This document shows positions 21,145 through 31,833 of a stretch of DNA of 64,000 nucleotides, one piece after another (position 1 is the first letter of the stretch; each line of letters starts with the position of its first letter). Source of the DNA: Mactromeris polynyma (Eukaryota > Mollusca > Bivalvia > Venerida > Mactridae). Location of the stretch: contig JASFXZ010000004.1 of NCBI GenBank assembly GCA_032209605.1, positions 806,001 through 870,000 of the forward strand, read 5' to 3'. A model generated the notes under the pieces. That model was not told the origin of the DNA and searched no databases. It worked only from the letters and a program-made list of their open reading frames with translations. The translations under genes and the position numbers were made by a program.

Positions 21145-22146
21145 ATGCAAAGAATACCCAATAATTTACGCGAATGTGCGATTGGCATGCTTGATGCTGG
21201 CATTTTGACAGAATACTTTGCAAGGCATGTTGGGAGTCCTAGTCGAGCGATACGAAATCATCAGGACACACCGACAACTTGACACGTCGTGGACGTCCGC
21301 GTGTTACAACGCGTGGTCAAGACCGCTATATCATGAACACGCATGTGTGCAATCGATTCAAAACTGCCACTAACTGCTTAACACAACTTGGCTTCATAAT
21401 ACCCGAATCAGTGGGCAAACTGTTTGTAATCGTATGCGGGAGAACGGTTTACACGGACGACGTCCTTACGTTGGATGCGTTTTAAAGTAACGTCAAAGTG
21501 TAAATCGTTAACTGGGCAGTTGTACACACTCGTTGGACACGACGACGCTGGAATACCGTTCTTTCTTTGGATGAATCCAGCTTTTGTTTACATCTTTGTG
21601 ATGGCAGGGTGCGCGTATACCGTGTGAGAAATGAACGCTATGCTGACTGTTGTGTTCTTGAACTAGATCGTTTCTGTGGTGGGGGTTCTGTGATAGTTTG
21701 AGCAGCCGTTGCCCATGGTTATCGTTCACAACTAATCGTCATTAATGGCAATTTAAAAGCTCAACGTTACCGCGATGACATTCTCGCTCATCACGTTGTT
21801 CCTATGTTCCATAACAACGCCAACATCTCGATTTGTCAGCATGATAAGTCCACATCTCATACAGCTAGAGGCACTGTATTTTTTTCTTATAACAAATAAC
21901 ATTGATTTCATTGATGATTGGCCCGCTAAAAGTCCTGATCTCAACCCAATCGAGCACACTTCTGGGATATTCTGGACAGACGAGTGAGGCGTCGTCCCAA
22001 CCCAACTGCTTACGTCAACGAACTTCGTCAAGCGCTCATTCAGGAATAAAACAATATGCCACAGGCAGAAATCAACGTTTTAGTCAATTATGTGCGCTGG
22101 CGATGCATTGCAGTGCTCAACTCAAGAGGTGGCATACCCGTTATTA
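21145..22146 (+). pseudogene. Tc1-family transposase relic
   Basis: Fragments of one transposase in three frames. It starts MQRIPNNLRE (HTH part), then RRGRPRVTTRGQDRYI, then SLDESSF and DGRVRVYRVRNERY (first catalytic Asp), QHD (second Asp), SPDLNPIEH (Glu) and a C-terminus WRCIAVLNSRGGHTRY. Many stops and shifts separate them. It is a different Tc1 family from the element at 25.3 and 44.8 kb and far older. Confidence 0.75.
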
Positions 22147-22379
22147 AGTTTGATTTTTGTGTTTAATCCCTGCCTCACTTGGTCAAAATTTCCCCCATTT
22201 TATGCTAACCTTTTGCCATCATTTTTGCACCAAACGATGCATCATGGAACACTCTTTAAACTCATATATAACAATGTTAACCCCGATGTGTTATTATCAA
22301 TCTATGTTCAAGCAAACTTAGCGGACGTTTCTTATTTTGTTTAGCATATACTGTTGTTGGTGAATGATGTTAATACTTT

Positions 22380-22760
22380 GGCATTCATGATCTTTTTAAT
22401 AATGTAGTGTTATTGATAATGATGTTGATAGTTTATGATTTAAGTGATGGTATAACATTGTTGATGATGATGATGACTCTAGCCATAAGGCATAAGAGAT
22501 GTGCTGTTGATGAAGATGGTGGTGATATTGCTGACATTGATGTGGCTGAAGAGTTGTTGTTGTTGTCATTGATGCTGCTGTTGATGATGATAAAGTGACG
22601 CTGAAGTATATGTGTTGTCATGTTGATGATGATGCGGCCCATAATAATGACGCACGGGGGTCGACGTTGTAAATGATGATGACAATGATAATACTGTTGT
22701 TGGTGATAATGATTATGATGCTGAAGAGTTAGAGTGATGTTGTTTGAAATAATGAAGATA
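22380..22760. repeat. Imperfect GAT/GTT trinucleotide-rich stretch
   Basis: Words such as TTGATGATGATG recur; open frames here and on the other strand are products of the repeat. About 55 bp at 22705-22760 (ending GAAATAATGAAGAT) recur in direct orientation at 23183-23238, on the other side of a 163-bp-type repeat. Confidence 0.6.
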
Positions 22761-22859
22761 ACACATTTTGTGTCGAGTCCGCTTGCGGAGTGCTTGACAT
22801 AGTCACTACAACGTATGTCCATCCGGATGTGTTGTATCTGGTCTAGTACTCTCATGTAT

Positions 22860-23140
22860 GGGGGATTTTCAATTCGCTTGGCTCAAATGTTCACTATGAT
22901 AAGATGGCGTGTCCGAAACTCAAAGGCCAATGTCACATTTGGAGATCAAAGGTCACATATGGGTCTGAAACATCTTTACCGACCATTACTTCGTCATTTA
23001 TTGGTTAATTTCCTCATTACTTGGCACAAATGTTCTCCATGAAGAGTATGTATAGTTATCGTGCATAAGACACGTGTCAGTAGCTTAAATTCACACTTAG
23101 AGGTCAACCGCCAAATATTAGGTCTAACATAACTTGTCCG
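22860..23140 (-). repeat. 163-bp-family dispersed repeat, minus orientation
   Basis: On the minus strand it reads GAACATTTGTGCCAAGTAAT, then AATAAATGACGAAGTAATGGTC, then GACCTTTGATCTCC. These are the same blocks, in the same order, as the tandem units at 62.1-62.7 kb. About one and a half units are present. Such repeats are common in bivalve genomes; the family name is not assigned here. Confidence 0.7.
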
Positions 23141-23279
23141 GAATATTGTATCTTGGTAGATCATTAAGTTATACTATTTCTTTGTGATGACTATGATTTT
23201 GAGGAGTTAGAGTGGTGTTATTTGAAATAATGAAGATCAAGACAATGTTTTGATAAAACGACAATGTGGTGGTATTTTT

Positions 23280-24745
23280 GCAACAAAACAACCTCAATAC
23301 CACATTATTATCATCAACAACCACAAACAACATCGATACCACGCCATCATCATCTACAACAACAATACAACATCAATACCACGCCATCATAATCAACAAC
23401 AATACATCAACAATACCAAACCATCATCATCATCAACAACAAAACATCAGCAATACCGCACCATCATCATCAGCAACAGCAAAACAACACCAAAACACGA
23501 CATCATCATCAGCAACAACAAAACATCAGCAATACCGCACCATCATCATCAGCAACAGCAAAACAACACCAAAACACGACATCATCATCAGCAACAACAA
23601 AACATCACCAATACCACACCATCAACAACAATACAACATCAATACCACGCCATCATAATCAACAACAATACATCAACAATACCAAACCATCATCATCATC
23701 AACAACAAAACATCAGCAATACCGCACCATCATCATCAGCAACAGCAAAACAACACCAAAACACGACATCATCATCAGCAACAACAAAACATCAGCAATA
23801 CCGCACCATCATCATCAGCAACAGCAAAACAACACCAAAACACGACATCATCATCAGCAACAACAAAACATCACCAATACCACACCATCAACAACAATAC
23901 AGCACCAATACCACACCATCATCAACAACAAAACAACATCAATACCACACCATCATCAACAACAAAACAACATCAATACCACGCCATCATCATTAACACC
24001 AATACAATATCATAACAAAGCCATCATCATCACCAACAATACAACATAAATATCACGCCATCATCACCAACAATAATACAACATAAATACCACGCAATCA
24101 TCATCAACATCTTCATAACCACACCATCATCAACAGCAACAACAGTTCAACATCAATGCCTCGCCATCATCATCCACAACAATACAGTATCAATACCATG
24201 CCATCATCATCAACAACAATACACCATCAATACCACGTCATCATCCTCAACAACAATACAATAGCATTACCATATCATCATCATCAGTAACAACAAGACA
24301 ACAACAATACCACGCCGTCATCATCAGCAACAATAATACAACATCAATACCATATCATCATCATCAGCAACAACAATACAACAGCAATACCACATAATCA
24401 GCATCAACAACAATACATCATCATAACCACATTAACATCATCAACAGCAATATAGCATTAATACCACGCCATCATCATTAGCAACAACAAAACGACATCA
24501 ATTCCACGCAATCTTCATCAACAACAACATAACAGCATCAATACCACGCCATCATCATCAGTTACATCAACACAACATCAATACCAAACATCATTATAAT
24601 CAGCAACAAAGACATCAATACTACGCCATCATCATCAGCAACAACGTTACAAAATCAATACCACGCAATCATCATTAACAACAATACAACATCAATACTA
24701 CATCATCAACAACAATTCAACATCAATACCACATCATCATGCAGT
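23280..24745. repeat. CAT/CAA trinucleotide array with a 266-bp higher-order unit
   Basis: About 1.45 kb made of CATCAT, CAACAA and AATACCACGCC words. The left half has order on a larger scale: the block starting at 23375 recurs at 23641 (offset 266), and within it an about 80-bp block repeats twice. The right half is less regular. The Asn/His/Ser/Thr-rich open frames (23250-23996, 23266-23658) follow from the repeat and are not genes. Confidence 0.9.
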
Positions 24746-25263
24746 TCTTTGCAGTCTTACATTCAAATAATATAATAACCGTTATTAAAGCTTAATTGTC
24801 AACAAAATTATCAGTGAAGGTAACAAAATATTTACGACCCACTGGGAGTATAAACCAAATTCGATAAGGCTTTCATTATCGATTTATCTACTATATTGGA
24901 TATATGGTGAGCAGGTTGTTTAAATTATATGTTTAATTATGAACGGATGAAAAGGTTGTATACAACACCCCTATAATCGATATTTAGGTAAACACGATAA
25001 TGCAAGAAATAGCGATTTGGTGTTATACACAAAGCCATTACTACAATTGTGTTACATGGAAATATGATTGTTAACAAACATGATAAAGTAAGAGTATGAA
25101 ACACTATTCTAGGAACATCATACAATGTGTAATAGAAGTGTTCTCTCTGTAGATGGTATCGTTTATATTCTGTTCGCCTTGATAACAACACAATTGAACG
25201 TCAATGAAAACATTATTCCGTCGTTTGAATACCGTTCGGAAATGTTCGTAACTGAACGATATG
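24746..25263. other. Left flank of the duplicated unit
   Basis: No gene or repeat seen. Its last bases (ATATG before TACAC) are the original left flank of the Tc1 element and are absent at the second copy. Confidence 0.45.
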
Positions 25264-25265
25264 TA

Positions 25266-26884
25266 CACTTACGGACTTTGAAAACGCACCACTTTTCAGG
25301 GGTCCGTATTTTTTTGTTTGAAATCTCTAGGGTATTTTGTACCATCGAAATGATGTTCCTGGTGAATGACCTTGGTATTAGAGTATATTTGGTACTTGTT
25401 TTTACAACGCAAATTACCAATAGCAACCACGTGGTCAAATCCCATTTTTCGCACGTGGATCTCGCGTAAATCTAAATATCCGAATTGTGTTAATGGTGAT
25501 GTGTACACGGTGCATTAACATGTCAAAAAACACAGTTTGAAGTAACAAGTAGCATTGATTATCATGCCACGTTTACCCGAAAATGTCCGATCTGAAGCAA
25601 TAGGCATGTTACGAGCCGGAAGTAGCTGCCGCGCCGTAGCCACACGATTCCATTGTCATCATACAACAATTGTACGTCTACAAGAACGTTATAGACAAAC
25701 TGGCACCGTCAAGGATCGTCCGAGACCCGGTCAAAGGCCTGTTACGACGCCTAGACAAGATGCAGTAATGCGCATGCTCCACCGACGAGACCGCTTCCGG
25801 CCAGCTACTGTGACTGCCAGAGGAATGCTTGGTGTCCATGGGTATGTAAAATGTTCAGATGCTAATAAAACACGAGTTGATTTTTAAAATATAACATTTT
25901 GATTTAGTACATTTTTTTCTGTTTGTATTCCGTTTTAGAAATGCAATACATCCCCGGACAGTCCAGAGGAGGCTTAAAACTGTTGGGTTGACGTGCCATC
26001 GCCCGAAAAAGGTCTCTCCACTGACACCAAGGCACAAACTAGCACGGGAACGGTGGTCAAGGACCTATCTTAGATTCCCAAGAATGCAGTGGGGTTCCGT
26101 ACTTTTGCGGATGAATCAAAATTTAACGTGAGTGGATGTGATGGGCGTGTCAGGGTTTACAGAGAACGAGGGGAACGCTTCTCTGAAAATTGCGTGCTCC
26201 AACGAAATAGGTGGGGCGGCGGAAGCGTTCATGTTTGGGCCGGAATTACTAGATTCCACAGAACAGAGCTGGTTTTCCTGGAGAGGAATGTTAACGCTCA
26301 ATCATACATCGAAGACGTTCTTCAACCTGTCGTCATTCCCTTCTTGGATCACCATTTCCGGCGTCAACGATGTTTATTCCAGCATGATAACGCTCCTGCG
26401 CATAAAGCACGGAGAACAGTCACATTTCTGGAACAAAACAATGTCAACGTGATGGAATGGCCCGCTTTGTCACCAGACTTAGCCCCTATTGAAAACATAT
26501 GGGATGAACTTGGAAGGTGCGTTCATAGGCGAGTGCCGCCACCTTGATCTGTTCACGAGCTTTATCAGGCACTCGTCGAGGAATGGCGGAACATTCCCCA
26601 GCAGCGCATTGAAAATGTTATATTATCTATGAGAAGCCGTTGTCGTGAATGCATCAGGAACAATGGGTCATACACACACTATTGAACTGCGAATTTGTCA
26701 TTTGAGGTTGAACTACATTGATGTTACGTAACCTTGCAATCTTGTTAAGTTTTGTTATGAAATTTTGCTTTTTGCTTGCATATACAATTAACTTTATATA
26801 CAACAATATTTGTGGCAAATAAATTTAGTTTTCTGTATATTTTGGGGGTTTGTATAAGTGGTGCGTTTTTAAAGTCCGTAAGTG
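25266..26884 (+). mobile_element. Tc1/mariner element, copy 1
   Basis: 1619 bp bounded by TA on both sides (25264-25265 and 26885-26886). Terminal inverted repeats of about 29 bp start CACTTACGGACTTT and differ by one base. One transposase gene is inside. The element is the leftmost part of the 12.2-kb tandem unit and shares its right flank, but not its left flank, with copy 2. Confidence 0.95.
25564..26685 (+). pseudogene. Tc1-type transposase, copy 1 (frameshift and stop)
   Basis: Exon 1 (25564-25841) has the paired HTH DNA-binding part (MPRLPENVRSEAIGML, later RPRPGQRPVTTPRQD). A 97-bp intron (GTATGT to TTTTAG, 25842-25938) restores the frame into exon 2 (HPRTVQRRLKTVG). The DD34E core has ADESKF, then QHDNAPAH, then SPDLAPIEN. 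Copy 1 lacks one base near 26101 relative to copy 2, breaking the frame before the first Asp. An in-frame TGA at 26545 follows RVPPP, and about 45 more codons of family-like sequence run on to 26685. The transposase would cut and paste the element at TA sites; this copy cannot. Confidence 0.85.
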
Positions 26885-26886
26885 TA

Positions 26887-28140
26887 CACCAATAGCTATT
26901 CTAATCCAGTTAACGTATATCAGTAGATAGAGTGCAAATCAGACACTCCTTTTATTTCACTGAAGTGTATATATGTTGCAACACTATGAGACATTTAACC
27001 CCCGAATGTATTGTAATACTCTAAGCCTATGCTATTCAATGTGACAAACTCTGGCATAAACAAGTATGAATACATGTACATATTTAAATGCATATTTGTT
27101 TATTGTATTTTTCAATGTTCCTAAATCGTTCGGTTCAAGAATGTTCGTGTTTCATTTCCTTTGATTTTGTAATTGTTACATTATAAACAATAGTATAACT
27201 TGCATGTGACATAACCTGCTCGACTTCCTCATTCTATTCCATAGTCTATTTACCTTTTTCGTCCCAGGAACTACATGTCTTCGGATCGTACAATTTTGTA
27301 TATATCCTTGTGCATCAGCCGGTCTTCCCCTGTTTTCACGAATTAAATTAGATTTGATTATATGAATATATATGTGTTTATTATTATGCGTTATTTTAAA
27401 TACATATCATGTAAACTATCTTCCTTATTTATTCGTGTTGAAGGTGAAGTAGTCAAAACTGATGTTACGATTATTATATTGTACAGAGTACATCTACCTA
27501 CCGCAATATGTGTATGAAATGCTAGTTTTACCACTATACAGTGAAATAACAAACTCTAAGATTTATTTTCCAGGCCACTTTTGTAACATGTTTCCTAAAG
27601 TTAGGGCAAAATGTCATTCACGCTGTACATGTATTACTCATTTTCGAAGAGAAATAATTTTGATTCAAATATGATATACCAAGGGGTGGGGGGCTGATCT
27701 GATATTCAAATACCTTAACTTCGCGGACGGCTGCTGACAAAATATAAACTATTGAAATCTGGCTTGATGAAAAACACAAATAAATAAAGTTGTTATTACA
27801 TGTTTAATGCATGGTTAAGTTTGAATGGCCATACATTTTGTGCAACTTGTTTTAAATGTTTACAAATGCAAACCACACTAATGCACAAATGTAAATAGAG
27901 TTTATATTCAAATACAACTTGCCAAATCTTCCGGGTTTGGAAAAAACGATTTTGTATTCGTCTTAAACTTATGTTTCAAAAAAGACATTTAAATACTTAA
28001 ACTTCACGCATGGTTAATGTTGAATGGCCGTACATTTTGTGCAAGAGAATGCTATTTTGGCAATATGATCACAACAGGTTTGACTGATATTCCAAACTTC
28101 TCAAGATGATGTAACATTTATTCGTTTCTATGTGTTTCAG
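26887..28140. other. Non-coding part upstream of the signal-peptide exon
   Basis: AT-rich. It ends in a strong acceptor (TATGTGTTTCAG at 28140), so it includes an intron whose first, untranslated exon was not identified. Confidence 0.45.
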
Positions 28141-28236
28141 TATTTGAAAGCAACAATTAGTAACAACAACAACGCATGATGTCACGTTGGCTAATGTGGA
28201 TACACTTGATTGTGCTTGTGTATGAAATTAGCCAAG
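28141..28236 (+). CDS. Signal-peptide exon of a duplicated secretory/receptor gene, copy 1
   Basis: A 96-bp exon between a pyrimidine-rich acceptor (28140) and a donor G|GTATAAG (28237). Two adjacent ATGs (28176 and 28179) open a hydrophobic leader, MMSRWLMWIHLIVLVYEISQ, with the shape of a signal peptide. The donor is phase 1, the same phase as EGF-type exons. If unspliced the frame ends after 47 codons. The exon recurs unchanged at 47680. I cannot prove which downstream exons it joins; the hydrophobic exon at 30439 needs a phase 2 partner, so at least one exon between them is missing or unseen. Confidence 0.55.
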
Positions 28237-29399
28237 GTATAAGTGATCCAAAATTAGTTGTAACTACCTTTTTGTGTACACTATATCTGTCGGGCAGTGA
28301 TATTCAAAACATGTTTTAATTGACTGAACACTTAAGTGTGTTTACTACCGTTCTGCAGTAATTGAAAACGGGCTTTATTAAATATGTACATAATATAAAC
28401 GCGAAACAAGAGTTCACTATTTAAGTTTTATCTTAGAGATAGAAAACATGGATCTATACAATTGTGATTAACATCTTATTTAACTGTGAACGATGCTTAT
28501 CGTCGTTTGATATATAATATTGATATGCCCTCACATCGATATCATACAGTCATATAAGACAAAAACATAGCAAACCTATTTGATTAAACTAACTTATAGA
28601 AATAATAACGCTCCTTCTACGATTTGCACGCGATTCCAATTGTTTTCGATCACAGCTAGGCCGTAATAGTGTCAGAAAATAGTGTCCAATACTTATCTCA
28701 ATGAGAACCTTATACATGTAAAAGCGTTACGAGCAAAACCAACCAGTCAACAATGTACAAACACTTTGTATATTTCATAAACCTAACCATCTATAAAATA
28801 TGTATATGGGAACCACGTAAATTACAATATTTCCACGCTTGGTGTATTTTGAATAGCAATATATTCTATACCGTGTTAAGAAACTAACGTATAGAAGTAC
28901 AAACGACTTGCTAAACCTTTTAGATATAGTTATATCCATATTATACCTCAGTCAATGGTCGGCTGGTTTTAAATTTTCCGGGTTGTACGAATGTATCTTT
29001 GTTTGCTTCTTAAGATTTTGTTTAAAAGAATATTTGGTATTCGATGTGTTCTCAATTGACTTAACGTGAATTTTGGGCGGCATAATTGTCATACGGAAAC
29101 ATGTAAACAATCAACGGAGGGTTACAATTTGTGTGAGCAGTTGTTGGCAGGTGGATCGAACACAATCGCATTGTATCGACATAAGAGAAGGAATCAGTGT
29201 ATACATGAAATTGAGGACAAATAAAGTATTATGTTGAGAGGAATGAAAACAGTTATATTTTAATTTTGGAAAACGTTTTAAGTATTTGACACATGTTTTA
29301 GATTTTGATAACCGGAAGTTACCGTTGTGTTGTGCCTTTAGATACGAGTACATGTATGTGACATAAATGTTATAAAAGTAAACATATACTTGTAAATAT

Positions 29400-30215
29400 T
29401 GCTGCGGGCGGTTATATCAGCATCACTGCTGATACAGGTAGGCGTTGTAAATCAGAAACACAGCTGATACAGGTAGGCGTTGTATATCAGAAATACTGCT
29501 GATACAGGTAGGCGTTGTATATCAGAAATACTGCTTATACAGATAGGCGTTGTATATCAGAAATACTGCTGATATAGATAGGCGTAGCATATCAGAAATA
29601 CTGCTGATACAGGTAGGCGTTGTATATCAGAAATACTGCTGATACAGATAAGAGTTGTATATCAGAAATACAGCTGATACAGACAGGCGTTGTATATCAG
29701 AAATACTGCTGTTACAGATAAGAGTTGTATACCAGAATAACTGCTGATACAGATTAGAGTGGTGTATCGGAAATACTGCTGATACAGATTATAGTTGTAT
29801 ATCGGAATTACTGATGTTACAGTTAGGCGTTGTGTATCAGAAATACTGCTGATACAGATTAGAGTTGTATATCAGAAATACTGCTGATACTGATTAGAGT
29901 TGTATATCAGACATACTGCTGATACAGATAAGAGTTGTATAACAGAAATACTGTTGATACAGATTAGGGTTGTATATCGGAAATACTGCTGTTACAATTA
30001 GGCGTTGTATATCAGAAATACTGCTGATACAGATTAGAGTGGTATATCAGAAATACTGCTGTTACAGATTAACGTTGTATATCAGAAATACTGCTGTTAC
30101 AGATTAACGTTGTATATCAGAAATACTGCTGTTACAAATTAACGTTGTATATCAGGAATACAGCCTGTTACAGATTAACGTTTTATATCAGAAATACTGC
30201 TGTTACTGCTAGCAC
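29400..30215. repeat. 35-bp minisatellite, copy 1
   Basis: About 23 units of roughly 35 bp built on TATCAGAAATACTGCTGATACAG followed by GTAGGCGTTG or variants. The period is not a multiple of three and frames are closed, so it is non-coding. Units include both a CTGATAC-like core and repeated CAG|GTAGG words. It lies in the presumed intron between the signal-peptide and hydrophobic exons. Confidence 0.95.
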
Positions 30216-30438
30216 TGCTAACTTTACACTGGTACACAAACTGTATAAGAAGAATCAGTGAAGGATGTAATCGTGTATAACATATGTCCACTTATTTGTG
30301 ATTTCTTTTGTAAACTTAAGTTGTTTCCTTTTAAAGTTATATAACAATAAAGATATAGATAACCAATATACACAGATATTAATACCAAACCTCACATTGC
30401 TTGAATTAGTCAGTCATCTATTTATTAAAACTTTTCAG

Positions 30439-30500
30439 TGATTTGGGCGGGTTAGGTTGGATTACGCTGCTTACATTGACTGTGTGTGGTAGCAGTGAAG
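30439..30500 (+). CDS. Short hydrophobic (possible membrane) exon, copy 1
   Basis: A 62-bp exon: acceptor ACTTTTCAG (30438), donor GTAAGT (30501). Only the phase 2 entry frame is open. It reads DLGGLGWITLLTLTVCGSSE, a hydrophobic run of about 16 residues, and leaves in phase 1, which fits the next exon at 31718 exactly. It could be part of a transmembrane segment. It is short for a whole one, so part of the membrane span may lie in an upstream exon. Confidence 0.4.
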
Positions 30501-30934
30501 GTAAGTACAGTGCCATCTCTACAAATCAACGCCCTGTAGGAGTTGCACATTGCCCCTGTTGTTTTGAGGTTGTTGATTTAAGGAGGTTGTATTTCTTGTA
30601 AATACTTATGTTATCTCCTTAAAATTGATAATGTTGTTGAACAGGGGTTGTTAATTGAACTCAGAACGTATGGTTTGCAAGATTGTAATTCTGTAATATA
30701 GACGTTTTAACATATATAATGCTTACGTGCTATTTTAAGATTTGTTGATTTACAATTTATGTTTTTATATTTGTATTTTGGTTGCATATTTATAATTAGA
30801 CACCGATACGCATACAGTATACCAGTTTGAATGTTGAATGTAAATATAAGGAAATCACACATATACACGATTATTGAAATGGTAGAAATGTCATTGTATC
30901 GAGTTTGGTTTATACTTAATATGTAATTTGTTTA

Positions 30935-31109
30935 CTGTCGCACCTCGTTTATTCGACAACCTTCTATCCGAATACTTGTTACCATCCGAAATAAATATCA
31001 GGTCCCGATGGATCTTAAGCAAGTCGAATTGAAATAAGCTATTGGATACGATGTATTATTCGAAATAAAATTTCAGACCCGATAAATTCAAATGAACGAT
31101 GTCCGACTG
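30935..31109. mobile_element. Pogo/Tigger-like MITE, copy 1
   Basis: 175 bp between TA dinucleotides (30933-30934 and 31110-31111). Ends are imperfect inverted repeats: CTGTCGCACCTCGTTTATTCG and, from the other end, CAGTCGGACATCGTTCATTTG. Such CAGTCG...TCG ends are typical of Tigger-type elements. No coding sequence. Confidence 0.6.
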
Positions 31110-31717
31110 TATTTAATTTCTTATTTATTTATTTGGCATATTTAAAACATTCGTCATAGAGTTACGTATCTATCGTAATTAAAGTATTCAAACAACTGTG
31201 TGAAGTATTAAGGATCATGTATACAATACTGTCTGATAATATAAACAAATAAATAAGTAATTAGTACTACATGTACTACACGTTGTACTTTACTAAATGT
31301 TCGAATCCATTGGAAACAATAATTGAAATATCAACCGTATCTTTCGCCAAAAACAAACTTCACATTAACTTTTAATTAAGGAATTGTTTATATTGTACTT
31401 TATGATTTAATGTGTTCATTCTCATCGTCGTTAAGTTTGTTACTTTGTGCGAATCCTGCTCGGTACATGTGGAGATGTTGTCCGGTGCTTGCGGAAGGAC
31501 AGTTAAATACAAGTGGTGATACCAGCTGGCCACTGTACATAAATGACAAATGTTAAAAAAATGGTGTTACATGTAACCCTAATAAATAATTATATCATGC
31601 GCGAGGCATGGACTCAATTTAGTGACACATATTTGTATTAAGGACATAATTGTAGCACTAGTTGTCCCTGAATAGTTGTTAAGGATATAATTATTATAAA
31701 ATTGTACCCTTTTTCAG

Positions 31718-31833
31718 TCGCAGAAATGGAAGAACACAATAATTATGAAGGATTAGGTGGAAAAACAATGACCGAGAAGTCAGTTTATTCAGATCTTCGT
31801 TCAGATGTGGACTATGTTAACACTACAATATAA
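31718..31833 (+). CDS. Terminal exon with ITAM-like cytoplasmic tail, copy 1
   Basis: A 116-bp exon from CCTTTTTCAG (31717) to TAA at 31831. Entered in phase 1 it reads VAEMEEHNNYEGL, KSVYSDL and DYVNTTI then stop. Two YxxL motifs (YEGL and YSDL) are ten residues apart, within the YxxL/I-x6-12-YxxL/I range of an ITAM, and a third tyrosine sits in YVN, a Grb2-SH2-type site. ITAMs recruit Syk/Shark kinases after phosphorylation, as in Draper, MEGF10 and Fc-receptor adaptors. The phase matches the hydrophobic exon at 30439. The copy at 51257 is identical. The extracellular part of the protein is not identified. Confidence 0.55.

Noticed and set aside
23250..23996. Long Asn/His/Thr-rich open frames
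   Set aside because: They arise from the CAT/CAA array, exist in more than one frame, and repeat with the 266-bp unit. No start context or domain.
29050..29220. Cys-containing frame (CHTETC, EGYNLCEQ) that might be the missing ectodomain exon
   Set aside because: No acceptor AG fits its start, the cysteine spacing does not match EGF, and it runs into a stop without a donor in the needed phase.
29400..30215. CRISPR-like look of the 35-bp array
   Set aside because: Units abut with no unique spacers, unit sequence varies throughout, and the setting is a eukaryotic intron. It is a minisatellite.
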